Source: Pseudomonas sp. C1C7
GTDB taxonomy: Bacteria > Pseudomonadota > Gammaproteobacteria > Pseudomonadales > Pseudomonadaceae
Reading direction: 5' to 3'
Assembly (NCBI RefSeq): GCF_013359595.1
Contig: NZ_JABFMP010000009.1
Coordinates: 62,001 to 126,000, forward strand
Length of the DNA stretch: 64,000 nucleotides
Below are positions 27,902-36,948 of this stretch, in pieces. The translations under genes and the position numbers were made by a program. The notes beneath the pieces are model-generated. The model was not told the origin of the DNA, did no database searches, and saw only the letters and a program-made list of their open reading frames with translations. Within the stretch, counting starts at the first letter, position 1, and each line of letters opens with the position of its first letter.

Positions 27902-29494
27902 ATGCGTATTTCTACAGCACAGTATTACGCCGCTTCGGCTGCCAACTACTCCCGCAACCTCAACAACGTGATGAAGACCGCCGAGCAGGCAAGCAGCGGC
28001 GTGAAGCTCGAAACTGCGGCGGACGATCCTGTGGGCGCGGCGCGCCTGCTGCAGCTTGAGCAGCAAAAAGCAATGTTGGGCCAGTACACCACCAACATCA
28101 ACGCGTTGAACACTGCTCAAGCCCAGGAAGAGGGCGTGCTGGACAGCATCAACAACGTGCTGCAAAAAGTCAGTGAGCTGACGGTGCGCGCCGGTGGCGG
28201 TTCGTTGAATGACGACGACCGCAAATCCATTTCGGCGGAGCTAAAGCAGGCTGAAGAGCAATTGCTGACCCTGATGAACAGCAAGGACGCCAACGGCAAG
28301 TACATCTTCTCCGGCGCCAGCAACAATACCCAGCCATTTGTTAAGAACAGCGACGGCACCTACAGCTATCAGGGTGACCAGACCCAGCTGGAGCTGAAGA
28401 TTGGTGACTCGATGTCACTGGGCTTGAACGATACCGGTTGGGATGTGTTCCAGCAGGCGATCAACGCGGCGCGCAGTTCCACCACCATGACTGCTCCGGC
28501 GGTGGATGATGGGCGTGTGGCTCTGTCCCCGGGGTTGGTGAACTCGGGGCCGGCGTTCGATGCGAATTTCCGCAGTGGCCAGCCCTACACCCTGACGTTC
28601 ACCAGCAGCACCCAGTTTTTGATCACCGATGGGGCGGGCAATGACGTCACTGCCGAGGCAACTGCAGGTGGCAAATTTGACCCGAATGCCAAGGGCGGCT
28701 CCGACATCAACTTCCGTGGCGTGACTTTCAAGCTGGATATTACTTATCAGGCTGGCGACAACCCTACAGACTCCGCCGCCTCCGATGCAGTTATTGCAGG
28801 ACACAGTTTCCAGTTGACGGCCAAGCCCGACAGCTTCGTGGCGAATCGTGCACCGAGCAATACGTCGACGGCCATCATCAGCCAGACGACGGTGACCAAC
28901 GCTGCCGATTACAAGAACTTTTTCCCGGAGGGTGGGGCTGTTCTGAAGTTCACCGGTCCTGGTACCTTCGAACTCTACGCTCGCCCATTGACCAGCAGCA
29001 GTACACCAGTCACCACCGGAACCGTGACGGCCGGTGTGGCCACTGCAGCGGGTGTCAGCTTTACCCTGGGTGGTACGCCGCCAACGCCGGCCGCGGGTGA
29101 TCAGTTCGACATTGCGGTCAATACCCACCAGACCCAGAACGTACTCGACACCATCAGCCAGCTGCGCTCGGCGCTCGACACGCCAACCCAGGGCAATCCG
29201 GCCCAGCAACGTTTCCTGGAAGATACGATCGCTTCGTCCCTTGCCAACTTGAACAACTCCAAGAACCAGGTTGACCTGACGCGTGGCGCAATCGGTGCCC
29301 GGGGCAACGTGATGGACATGCAGAGGGATCAGAACACCAGCACCGATCTGATCAACGAATCGACCGGCAATTCGATCAAGAACACGGATCCGGCAGAAGT
29401 GCTGACCCGCCTGACCCTGCAACAGACCATGCTACAGGCCGCACAACTGGCATTTGCCAAGGTTTCCCAGCTGAGCCTGTTCAACAAGCTTTGA
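27902..29494 (+). CDS. flgL: Hook-filament junction protein FlgL (HAP3)
   Basis: The 530-residue protein has flagellin-like D0/D1 helices at the N-terminus (MRISTAQYYAASAANYSRNL, ASSGVKLETAADDPVGAARL) and C-terminus (LTRLTLQQTMLQAAQLAFAK). It is much longer than the E. coli protein (about 317 residues), the excess being a beta-rich middle of about residues 200-400. It completes the junction on which FliC polymerises. It is the last gene of flgFGHIJKL, with a terminator after it. Confidence 0.95.
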   Translation: MRISTAQYYAASAANYSRNLNNVMKTAEQASSGVKLETAADDPVGAARLLQLEQQKAMLGQYTTNINALNTAQAQEEGVLDSINNVLQKVSELTVRAGGGSLNDDDRKSISAELKQAEEQLLTLMNSKDANGKYIFSGASNNTQPFVKNSDGTYSYQGDQTQLELKIGDSMSLGLNDTGWDVFQQAINAARSSTTMTAPAVDDGRVALSPGLVNSGPAFDANFRSGQPYTLTFTSSTQFLITDGAGNDVTAEATAGGKFDPNAKGGSDINFRGVTFKLDITYQAGDNPTDSAASDAVIAGHSFQLTAKPDSFVANRAPSNTSTAIISQTTVTNAADYKNFFPEGGAVLKFTGPGTFELYARPLTSSSTPVTTGTVTAGVATAAGVSFTLGGTPPTPAAGDQFDIAVNTHQTQNVLDTISQLRSALDTPTQGNPAQQRFLEDTIASSLANLNNSKNQVDLTRGAIGARGNVMDMQRDQNTSTDLINESTGNSIKNTDPAEVLTRLTLQQTMLQAAQLAFAKVSQLSLFNKL

Positions 29495-29514
29495 GTCGGT
29501 CCTGACCGCTCGCG

Positions 29515-29548
29515 GCCAGCCCCTGTCAAAGGTGGCTGGCTTTTTTTT
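29515..29548 (+). terminator. Rho-independent terminator of the flgF-L operon
   Basis: GCCAGCC and GGCTGGC flank a 12-nt loop and are followed by eight Ts, 20 bp after the flgL stop. The rest of the gap 29495-29809 (about 260 bp) holds no gene that I can support; it becomes AT-rich near its right end and should contain the promoter of the next gene, which I could not assign. Confidence 0.85.
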
Positions 29549-29809
29549 GCGCTTTTTTCGCCTGAAACGGCGCGGGGCAGGGCGCGATCCGGACCACAAA
29601 ATCAAATAAACCACCCCTCTCTGAGTGACCCGTCAGTCAAAACGCGCATCTTCACTGTATCCTGTCTGCGGGCGGTGAAGGTGTGAGGGGTGTTCAAGGG
29701 TGTTCCTTGAGCCTCGACGTTGCCTCTTCTGGGGGCCAGGCCCCGACTGTAGACGCCCTCGATTCAGCGAGCGGCGATGTTCAGCTGTTTATTATTTGGG
29801 AAGCCATAA

Positions 29810-30739
29810 ATGATTGGCATAAAAAATATAGCGAGTTACGTGCCGGCAGCCGGGATTGATAACTATGCCCAGGGTGCAAAGTTCGACAAGGACGAGACCT
29901 TTATCCTTGGCAAGATCGGTTCCGCGTTTTTGCCACGCATGGATGCTGATCAGGAAACCTCCGATCTGTGTGTCGAAGCAGCCAATGCGTTGTTCGCCGC
30001 CAATCCTGAACTCAAGCGTGAAGCCATCGACTGCCTGATCGTCGTCACCCAGAACGGTGACGAAGAGGGATTGCCGCACACTGCTGCGATCGTGCAGGAC
30101 AAACTGGGCCTGTCGACCCATGTCGCTGCTTTCGATATTTCCCTGGGCTGTTCCGGTTACGTCTACGGCCTGTATGCAATCAAGGGCTTCATGGAAGCGG
30201 CAGGGCTGAAAAACGGCCTGCTGATTACCGCCGATCCTTATTCGAAGATCGTCGATCCGGAAGACCGCAACACCACCATGCTGTTCGGCGATGCCGCCAC
30301 GGCGACCTGGATGGGCGAAAACGCCGTCTGGCAGCTGGGCAAATCGAAGTTCGGCACCGACGGTTCCGGCGCACCGCACCTGAAAGTCACCGACGGCGTG
30401 TTCTTCATGAACGGCCGCCAGGTCTTCAACTTCGCCTTGCTCAAAGTCCCGGCACATTTGCATGAGCTGCTCGACGAGTCGAATCTGCAGGCCAGTGACA
30501 TCAATGCCTTCTGCATTCACCAGGGCAGTGCGGCGATTGTCGATGCCGTGGCCCGTCGCTTCGAAGAAGGCGAGCCTGAGAAGTTCGTCAAGGACATGCT
30601 CGAAACCGGTAACACGGTGTCGTCGAGCATTCCGCTGCTGTTGCAGAACCATGTGTTTGATTCCACCTGGACCCGCGTCGCCATCAGCGGCTTTGGCGTG
30701 GGCCTCTCATGGGGTTCGGCGATTCTCTACCGCGGCTGA
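29810..30739 (+). CDS. Ketoacyl-ACP synthase III (FabH-like) in the flagellin locus
   Basis: The 309-residue thiolase-fold enzyme has an intact KAS III catalytic triad: Cys in LGCSGYVYGLYAI, His in FCIHQGSAAIV and Asn in ETGNTVSSSIP. It condenses an acyl-CoA or acyl-ACP with malonyl-ACP. Its place between flgL and fliC corresponds to the KAS III gene (orf3) of the flagellin glycosylation island of P. syringae. Here no glycosyltransferase gene accompanies it. It may supply an acyl group for flagellin glycan or another lipid; this is inferred. It is bounded by terminators on both sides. Confidence 0.85.
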   Translation: MIGIKNIASYVPAAGIDNYAQGAKFDKDETFILGKIGSAFLPRMDADQETSDLCVEAANALFAANPELKREAIDCLIVVTQNGDEEGLPHTAAIVQDKLGLSTHVAAFDISLGCSGYVYGLYAIKGFMEAAGLKNGLLITADPYSKIVDPEDRNTTMLFGDAATATWMGENAVWQLGKSKFGTDGSGAPHLKVTDGVFFMNGRQVFNFALLKVPAHLHELLDESNLQASDINAFCIHQGSAAIVDAVARRFEEGEPEKFVKDMLETGNTVSSSIPLLLQNHVFDSTWTRVAISGFGVGLSWGSAILYRG

Positions 30740-30765
30740 TCGATTCGATCGCGGCGGCAAAAAAA

Positions 30766-30798
30766 AACGCCCGGGAATGAAAATTCCCGGGCGTTTTT
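30766..30798 (+). terminator. Rho-independent terminator before fliC
   Basis: AACGCCCGGGAAT and its complement ATTCCCGGGCGTT form a strong hairpin followed by TTTTT, about 27 bp after the KAS III stop. Confidence 0.9.
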
Positions 30799-30883
30799 CG
30801 TTTTTCTGGCGCCGACTTTATGACTCTAAACCCTTGAAAATAAAGGGCTGGCACCCTGCCATTAAAATTTTCGAAAAAAGCCC

Positions 30884-30910
30884 TCAAGCAAACCGGTACC
30901 ACGACGATAA
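30884..30910 (+). promoter_or_regulatory. Sigma-28 (FliA) promoter of fliC
   Basis: TCAAG-N14-GACGATAA matches the flagellar consensus TAAAG-N14-GCCGATAA with two mismatches and exact spacing. It lies about 80 bp upstream of fliC in an AT-rich region, as expected of a late flagellar gene. Confidence 0.7.
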
Positions 30911-30990
30911 CTATTACGTAGGTTCTCTAGGCCACACCAGGCGGTTGCCAGGGCCGGAAGCCGCAGTATCCATCCAACGAGGATTTCGTC

Positions 30991-32436
30991 ATGGCTTTAA
31001 CCGTTAACACTAACCTTGCTTCTTTGACCGTTCAGAACAACCTGAACAAAGCTTCCGGTTCTCTGCAGACTTCGATGCAGCGCCTGTCCTCCGGCCTGCG
31101 TATCAACAGCGCCAAAGACGACGCCGCTGGCCTGCAGATCTCCAACCGTCTGACCAGCCAGATCAACGGCCTGCAGACCGCTATCAAAAACGCCGGTGAC
31201 GGTATCTCCATCGCGCAAACTGCTGAAGGCGCGATGCAAGAGTCCACCAACATCCTGCAAAAAATGCGCACCCTGGCTCTGGCTTCCGCCAACGGCTCGC
31301 CAAGCGCCGACGACCGTAAGTCGAACAACGCTGAATACCAGGCTCTGACTGCAGAACTGACCCGTATTGCTACCACCACTACTTTCGGTGGTCGTAACCT
31401 GCTGGACGGCTCCTTCGGTACCACCGCTTTCCAAGTAGGCGCCAACGCCAACCAGACCATCAACATGACTCTGGGCGACGTATCGGCTAACAACATCGGC
31501 TCCCAGCAGCTGAAGTCCGTGGCCATCGCTCCAAGCGCTACCGGCGTTGCCGGCGGTGCACTGGCTATCACCGGTGGTGGTCAGACCGCTAACGTTACTG
31601 TTGCTGCTGGCCAGTCCGCCAAAGCGACCGCTGCTCAACTGAACGGCGCTATCGGTGGCCTGTCGGCTACTGCCAGCACTGAAGCTCAGTTCACTGTAAA
31701 CACTGCTGCGATCCTGGCCGCTACTCCTGCCAGCGCCAACTTCTCCATCAAAGTGGGCAGCGGCGCTGCAGTCAACATGGTTGGTGTTACCGACACTGCT
31801 GGCCTGGCTGACCAACTGAAGTCCAACGCTGCCAAACTGGGCATCAGCGTTAACTACAACGCCACCACCAACAACCTGCAAATCAAATCCGACACCGGTG
31901 AGAACATCGTTCTGAACTCTGGTGACGCCGGTGCAATCGCTGGTATCAGTGTTGCCGCCAAAGACGGTTCCGGTGCTTACGGTGGTGCTATCGCGGCTGC
32001 TGCTACCGCTATCCAGGTTACTGGTGCAGTTTCGCTGAACTCCACTAACAGCTACTCGCTGAGCGGTGCTGGTGCAACTGGTCTGTTCGTTGCTGCGGGT
32101 ACTACCGTCAGCTCGGCTAAAACCACCGTCAACAACACTGACGTGACCACTGCTACCAACGCGCAAAACGCTGTTGACGTGATCACCCAGGCAATCGCCA
32201 ACATCGACTCCCAGCGTGCTGACCTCGGTGCGGTGCAAAACCGTTTCGACAGCACCGTGTCGAACCTGCGCAGCATCGCGGACAACTCCACTGCTGCTCG
32301 TGGCGTGATCCAGGACGTTGACTTCGCATCGGAAACTGCTCAGCTGACCAAGCAGCAAACCCTGCAACAGGCTTCCACCGCGATCCTGTCCCAGGCTAAC
32401 CAGCTGCCATCCGCTGTACTGAAGCTGCTGGGTTAA
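30991..32436 (+). CDS. fliC: Flagellin FliC
   Basis: The 481-residue flagellin has conserved D0/D1 ends ([20 protein letters not shown] at the start; [20 protein letters not shown] and [14 protein letters not shown] at the end) and a variable Ala/Thr/Gly-rich middle (about 170-400) exposed on the filament. The flg22-like block reads [20 protein letters not shown]. No cysteine was noticed. Codon usage is strongly biased to the preferred set, as for a highly expressed gene. A sigma-28 site lies upstream. Confidence 0.97.
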   Translation: MALTVNTNLASLTVQNNLNKASGSLQTSMQRLSSGLRINSAKDDAAGLQISNRLTSQINGLQTAIKNAGDGISIAQTAEGAMQESTNILQKMRTLALASANGSPSADDRKSNNAEYQALTAELTRIATTTTFGGRNLLDGSFGTTAFQVGANANQTINMTLGDVSANNIGSQQLKSVAIAPSATGVAGGALAITGGGQTANVTVAAGQSAKATAAQLNGAIGGLSATASTEAQFTVNTAAILAATPASANFSIKVGSGAAVNMVGVTDTAGLADQLKSNAAKLGISVNYNATTNNLQIKSDTGENIVLNSGDAGAIAGISVAAKDGSGAYGGAIAAAATAIQVTGAVSLNSTNSYSLSGAGATGLFVAAGTTVSSAKTTVNNTDVTTATNAQNAVDVITQAIANIDSQRADLGAVQNRFDSTVSNLRSIADNSTAARGVIQDVDFASETAQLTKQQTLQQASTAILSQANQLPSAVLKLLG

Positions 32437-32458
32437 TCCCACGCTTGATGTGTGACGC

Positions 32459-32490
32459 AAGGGTACGTTTACGTGCCCTTTCGTCTTTTT
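32459..32490 (+). terminator. Hairpin between fliC and flaG (possible attenuator)
   Basis: AAGGGTACG and CGTGCCCTT pair over 9 bp (one G-U) around TTTA, followed by TCGTCTTTTT. The T run is interrupted, so partial read-through into flaG is likely. It starts 23 bp after the fliC stop. Confidence 0.5.
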
Positions 32491-32509
32491 CGTGATGAGG
32501 AGATTTAAC

Positions 32510-32860
32510 ATGGACATGAGCGTCAAGTTGAACCTGTCTTATCCAGCCGTTGCCTCTCAAGGTGCAGCGCCAACCGTTGCAGACAAAAAAGATCAGCCCA
32601 AAACTGAAGCTGTTGCTGCATCGGGCGCCGAGCCCAAGCGTGACGAGCTGGAAAAGGCTGTGACCGATATTCAGGAATTCGTCCAGGCTGCCCAACGCAA
32701 TCTGGATTTCTCCATTGATGATTCCACCGGCCGGGTCGTGGTCAAGGTCATCGCCACTGAAACGGGTGACGTGATCCGCCAGATTCCGTCGGAAGCCGCA
32801 CTGAAACTGGCGCAGAGCCTGTCGGACGCAAGCAGCTTGCTGTTTGACGACAAAGTCTGA
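32510..32860 (+). CDS. flaG: FlaG family protein
   Basis: The 116-residue protein has the FlaG domain in its C-terminal half (LDFSIDDSTGRVVVKVIATE, VIRQIPSEAALKLAQSL) and a charged, Ala-rich N-terminal half. FlaG proteins influence filament length; the exact action is unclear. ATG 32510 is preceded by GAGGAG. It lies between fliC and fliD as in other pseudomonads. Confidence 0.92.
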   Translation: MDMSVKLNLSYPAVASQGAAPTVADKKDQPKTEAVAASGAEPKRDELEKAVTDIQEFVQAAQRNLDFSIDDSTGRVVVKVIATETGDVIRQIPSEAALKLAQSLSDASSLLFDDKV

Positions 32861-32861
32861 G

Positions 32862-32878
32862 CTGGCACGATTTTTGTT
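32862..32878 (+). promoter_or_regulatory. Sigma-54 promoter of fliD
   Basis: CTGGCACGATTTTTGTT has a perfect -24 half (CTGGCACGA) and TTG-T instead of TTGC at -12, 16 of 17 positions to consensus apart from free positions. It lies about 80 bp upstream of fliD. The missing C of the -12 GC pair may lower its strength. Confidence 0.5.
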
Positions 32879-32941
32879 GCTGACTGCGCTCGAGGCGCGT
32901 TTCGTCAAGAAAGCAGCAGCCACTGAACAAGGAGATAGATG

Positions 32942-34327
32942 ATGGCGGGTACAACGGTTAGCGGTATCGGTTCGAACATCGATACCCAGGCGATCGTGAA
33001 GTCTTTGGTGGACTCCGAAAGGGCGCCGAAGCAGACGCAGATCAACAACCAGACGCTGAAAGCGACCACCTCGCTGTCGTCTATCGGCAAAATCCAGGCG
33101 GCACTGGATGCTTTCCGCAGTGCGCTGGACAACATGAAGACCGCATCGAGCTTCAGTGGGCTGAGTGGCTCGTCCTCCGATGAAAAGGTCGCAACCGTAA
33201 CGACGGGCAATGGCGCGGCGGCCGGTAGCTTTTCATTGTTGGTCACTCAAATGGCAACAGCGTCGAAGATCTCGACAAAGGTTTTTGCCGGTGGTGCCTC
33301 CTCCGTCGTCAACGCAGGTTCAGCGCCTTCCACGTTGACCATCAAGCAAGGCACCGATACGTTCGATGTGAGCATTCCGGCTGGGGCCACGCTGCAGGAA
33401 GTCCGTGACTCGATCAACTCCCAATACGCGAACAAGGGTTTGAGTGCCAACATTCTGACCGATGCCAATGGCTCTCGCATGGTGTTGACCTCAAGCAACA
33501 CAGGCGTAGGTTCCGATTTGACCCTATCCGGAAATTCAGGGCTGGAAACAGGTACCTCGGTCCTGGCCACGCCTCAAAACGCCAAATACACGCTTGATGG
33601 CGTATCGATGGAGTCCAAGACCAATACCATCGCCGATGCCGTCAGCGGCATTACGGTCAAGCTGACTGGCGTTTCTCAGGTTCCTTCCGGGGGCGGTGCG
33701 GCAACGCCAACCACCATTACGGTGGCTGCCAGCGGTGCGACACTGAAGTCGGCGGTCAAAGGGTTTGTCGATACATACAATGCACTGGTCAAGGCTGCCA
33801 ATGCGGAGACTCAGGTCACCACAGCCGCCGATGGCACTGTAACGTCCGGCGCGCTCACTGGCGATGCTTCTCTGCGCTCCCTGATGTCGGCGGTACGCAC
33901 GGAGTTGAACGCAATGGGAGGGACTGGTCAGTTGAAATCTCTCGCCCAGTTCGGCGTTCAGACCGACCAGAAGACCGGATTGCTTTCGGTCGATGACAAG
34001 CTGTTCGACGCCGCAGCCTTGACCAATGCCGCCGATATCAATGGGATTTTCTCCGGCGATAACGGCTTGCTCGCGCGTATGAAGTCCGCGACTGATACCT
34101 TTGCACAGAAAACCACGGGCGTTTTTGCTGCCCGTTCGACGAGTCTGAGCGACAGTCTGAACGACCTGAAAAAACAGCAGGATGCCCTCGACGCCCGCAT
34201 GGCCGCCCTGCAAACAAGCCTGACCGCCAAATACACCGCCATGGACTCCCTGGTCGCCAAGCTGCGAGCCCAGAGCGACAGCATCATGACCACGCTCAAC
34301 GCACTGAACAATCCGAAGTCGGATTGA
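32942..34327 (+). CDS. fliD: Filament cap protein FliD (HAP2)
   Basis: The 461-residue protein has the FliD N-terminus (VSGIGSNIDTQAIVKSLVDS) and a C-terminal coiled coil (LSDSLNDLKKQQDALDARMA). It forms the cap under which flagellin folds at the filament tip. GGAG at 32931-32934 suits the second of two adjacent ATGs (32942). A terminator follows before fliS. Confidence 0.95.
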   Translation: MAGTTVSGIGSNIDTQAIVKSLVDSERAPKQTQINNQTLKATTSLSSIGKIQAALDAFRSALDNMKTASSFSGLSGSSSDEKVATVTTGNGAAAGSFSLLVTQMATASKISTKVFAGGASSVVNAGSAPSTLTIKQGTDTFDVSIPAGATLQEVRDSINSQYANKGLSANILTDANGSRMVLTSSNTGVGSDLTLSGNSGLETGTSVLATPQNAKYTLDGVSMESKTNTIADAVSGITVKLTGVSQVPSGGGAATPTTITVAASGATLKSAVKGFVDTYNALVKAANAETQVTTAADGTVTSGALTGDASLRSLMSAVRTELNAMGGTGQLKSLAQFGVQTDQKTGLLSVDDKLFDAAALTNAADINGIFSGDNGLLARMKSATDTFAQKTTGVFAARSTSLSDSLNDLKKQQDALDARMAALQTSLTAKYTAMDSLVAKLRAQSDSIMTTLNALNNPKSD

Positions 34328-34347
34328 TCCGCGCAAAGGCATGAAAG

Positions 34348-34384
34348 AACCCAGGCCGTCCGTCGAGACAGACCTGGGTTTTTT
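34348..34384 (+). terminator. Rho-independent terminator between fliD and fliS
   Basis: AACCCAGG and CCTGGGTT enclose a 17-nt loop and are followed by TTTTC, directly behind the fliD stop. It suggests that fliS is mostly read from its own promoter. Confidence 0.75.
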
Positions 34385-34404
34385 CATTGCTGGCCTGCGG
34401 TGGT

Positions 34405-34431
34405 TAAAGTTTTGTGTCGAGGCGTCGACAT
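34405..34431 (+). promoter_or_regulatory. Sigma-28-like promoter of fliST
   Basis: TAAAGTTT (perfect -35) is followed at the consensus spacing (14 nt after TAAAG) by GTCGACAT, which keeps five of eight positions of GCCGATAA. It lies 50 bp upstream of fliS and just behind the fliD terminator. Confidence 0.45.
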
Positions 34432-34481
34432 AAAGATCAGAGCATTCCTATTACAGCTGTTGTCTGTCACGAGGTAGAAAC

Positions 34482-34871
34482 ATGAACCCCATGAGAGCCC
34501 TTCGCCAATACCAGAAGGTCAATTCCCATGCCCAGATCTCCGAAGCCAGCCCGCACCGCCTGGTGCAGATGCTGATGGAAGGCGGGCTGGATCGCATGGC
34601 CCAGGCCAAGGGCGCTCTGGAGCGCGGTGACATCGCGCTCAAGGGGTTGATGATGGGCAAGGCGGTGGACATCATCATCGGCCTGCGTGATGGCTTGAAC
34701 CCGGAAAAGACCGACGATCCGGCATCCCTGCAACAACTCGACAACCTGTACGCCTACATGATGACCCGTCTGATGGAAGCCAACCGCGACAACGACGTGG
34801 CCATCATCGACGAAGTATCCGGCCTGCTGGAAACCCTCAAAAGCGGCTGGGATGCCATTGCCAATCAATAG
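34482..34871 (+). CDS. fliS: Flagellin export chaperone FliS
   Basis: The 129-residue helical protein has the FliS motifs (MRALRQYQKVNSHAQISEAS, SPHRLVQMLMEGGLDRMAQA). It binds the disordered C-terminus of flagellin in the cytoplasm and escorts it to FlhA. GAGGTAG precedes ATG 34482. fliT follows 23 bp on. Confidence 0.95.
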   Translation: MNPMRALRQYQKVNSHAQISEASPHRLVQMLMEGGLDRMAQAKGALERGDIALKGLMMGKAVDIIIGLRDGLNPEKTDDPASLQQLDNLYAYMMTRLMEANRDNDVAIIDEVSGLLETLKSGWDAIANQ

Positions 34872-34894
34872 GCTTCGAGCCTGAGGATGACGTC

Positions 34895-35191
34895 ATGAGT
34901 CACGCACTTCGACGCATAGAAGAAACCCGCGAAGCCCTGATCGATGCCCTGGCGGCGCGTAACTGGGACGCGATTGGCGAGCTGGATACGACCTGTCGCG
35001 AGTGTGTCGAGGAAGTGCTGAGCGAAGCACCGATCGACGAAGAGGCGGTGCGCAGCAATCTTGAGGAGCTGTTGGCGGTGTACAAGGACCTGCTGACCGC
35101 GACCATGGGCGAGCGCCAGGCCATCGTCGATGAGATGTCGCAGATCAACCAAGCACAAAAGGCGTCAAAGGTTTACCATCTGTTTGGTTAA
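34895..35191 (+). CDS. fliT: FliT-like flagellar chaperone
   Basis: The 98-residue acidic helical protein lies directly behind fliS, the place of fliT (fleP region in P. aeruginosa). FliT-type proteins bind FliD before export; sequence identity in the family is low, so the call rests on position, size and helical content. Confidence 0.75.
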   Translation: MSHALRRIEETREALIDALAARNWDAIGELDTTCRECVEEVLSEAPIDEEAVRSNLEELLAVYKDLLTATMGERQAIVDEMSQINQAQKASKVYHLFG

Positions 35192-35228
35192 TTGACGCCA
35201 GTTAATCCAAACATAGTGCGCCATAAAT

Positions 35229-35257
35229 TTGACTGTGCACGGTTTTTTGACTTAACT
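35229..35257 (+). promoter_or_regulatory. Possible sigma-70 promoter of fleQ
   Basis: TTGACT and TTAACT are 17 bp apart, about 105 bp upstream of fleQ. The -35 is good and the -10 is poor. fleQ is known to use sigma-70 in P. aeruginosa; this exact site is only a candidate. Confidence 0.3.
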
Positions 35258-35362
35258 AGTGGCTGTTCCAGATTTCAGTCGTCTTCAGGCATAGTTCGCC
35301 TGCAAGCGTTTAGCTTGCCCCAGCATTTTGGGCATCGAGTTGACTAGGGAAGTTGCTATTGC

Positions 35363-36838
<1,476 letters not shown>

Positions 36839-36878
36839 CGCCTGTTTTTCAAGTGTTTCATTTATAAGCGGTTTTTTT

Positions 36879-36895
36879 TAGGCACGGGTATTGCT
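36879..36895 (+). promoter_or_regulatory. Sigma-54 promoter of fleSR
   Basis: TAGGCACGGGTATTGCT matches YTGGCACGRNNNTTGCW at all but one position, with exact GG-N10-GC spacing. Transcription would start near 36907, about 42 bp before fleS. Activation by FleQ is established in P. aeruginosa. Confidence 0.85.
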
Positions 36896-36948
36896 ATGCC
36901 TCTCGCAACGTTCCGTTTCACTGACGGTCAGCCAAGCGAGAAAGTACG

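Noticed and set aside
29777..29809. 10-codon ORF ending directly before the KAS III ATG
   Set aside because: Very short, no good ribosome site; abutting the next start can be chance.
30997..32526. 509-codon open frame opposite fliC
   Set aside because: It mirrors fliC exactly; the open frame results from the strict codon bias of a highly expressed gene. The translation is Ser/Val/Gly repeats without a family.
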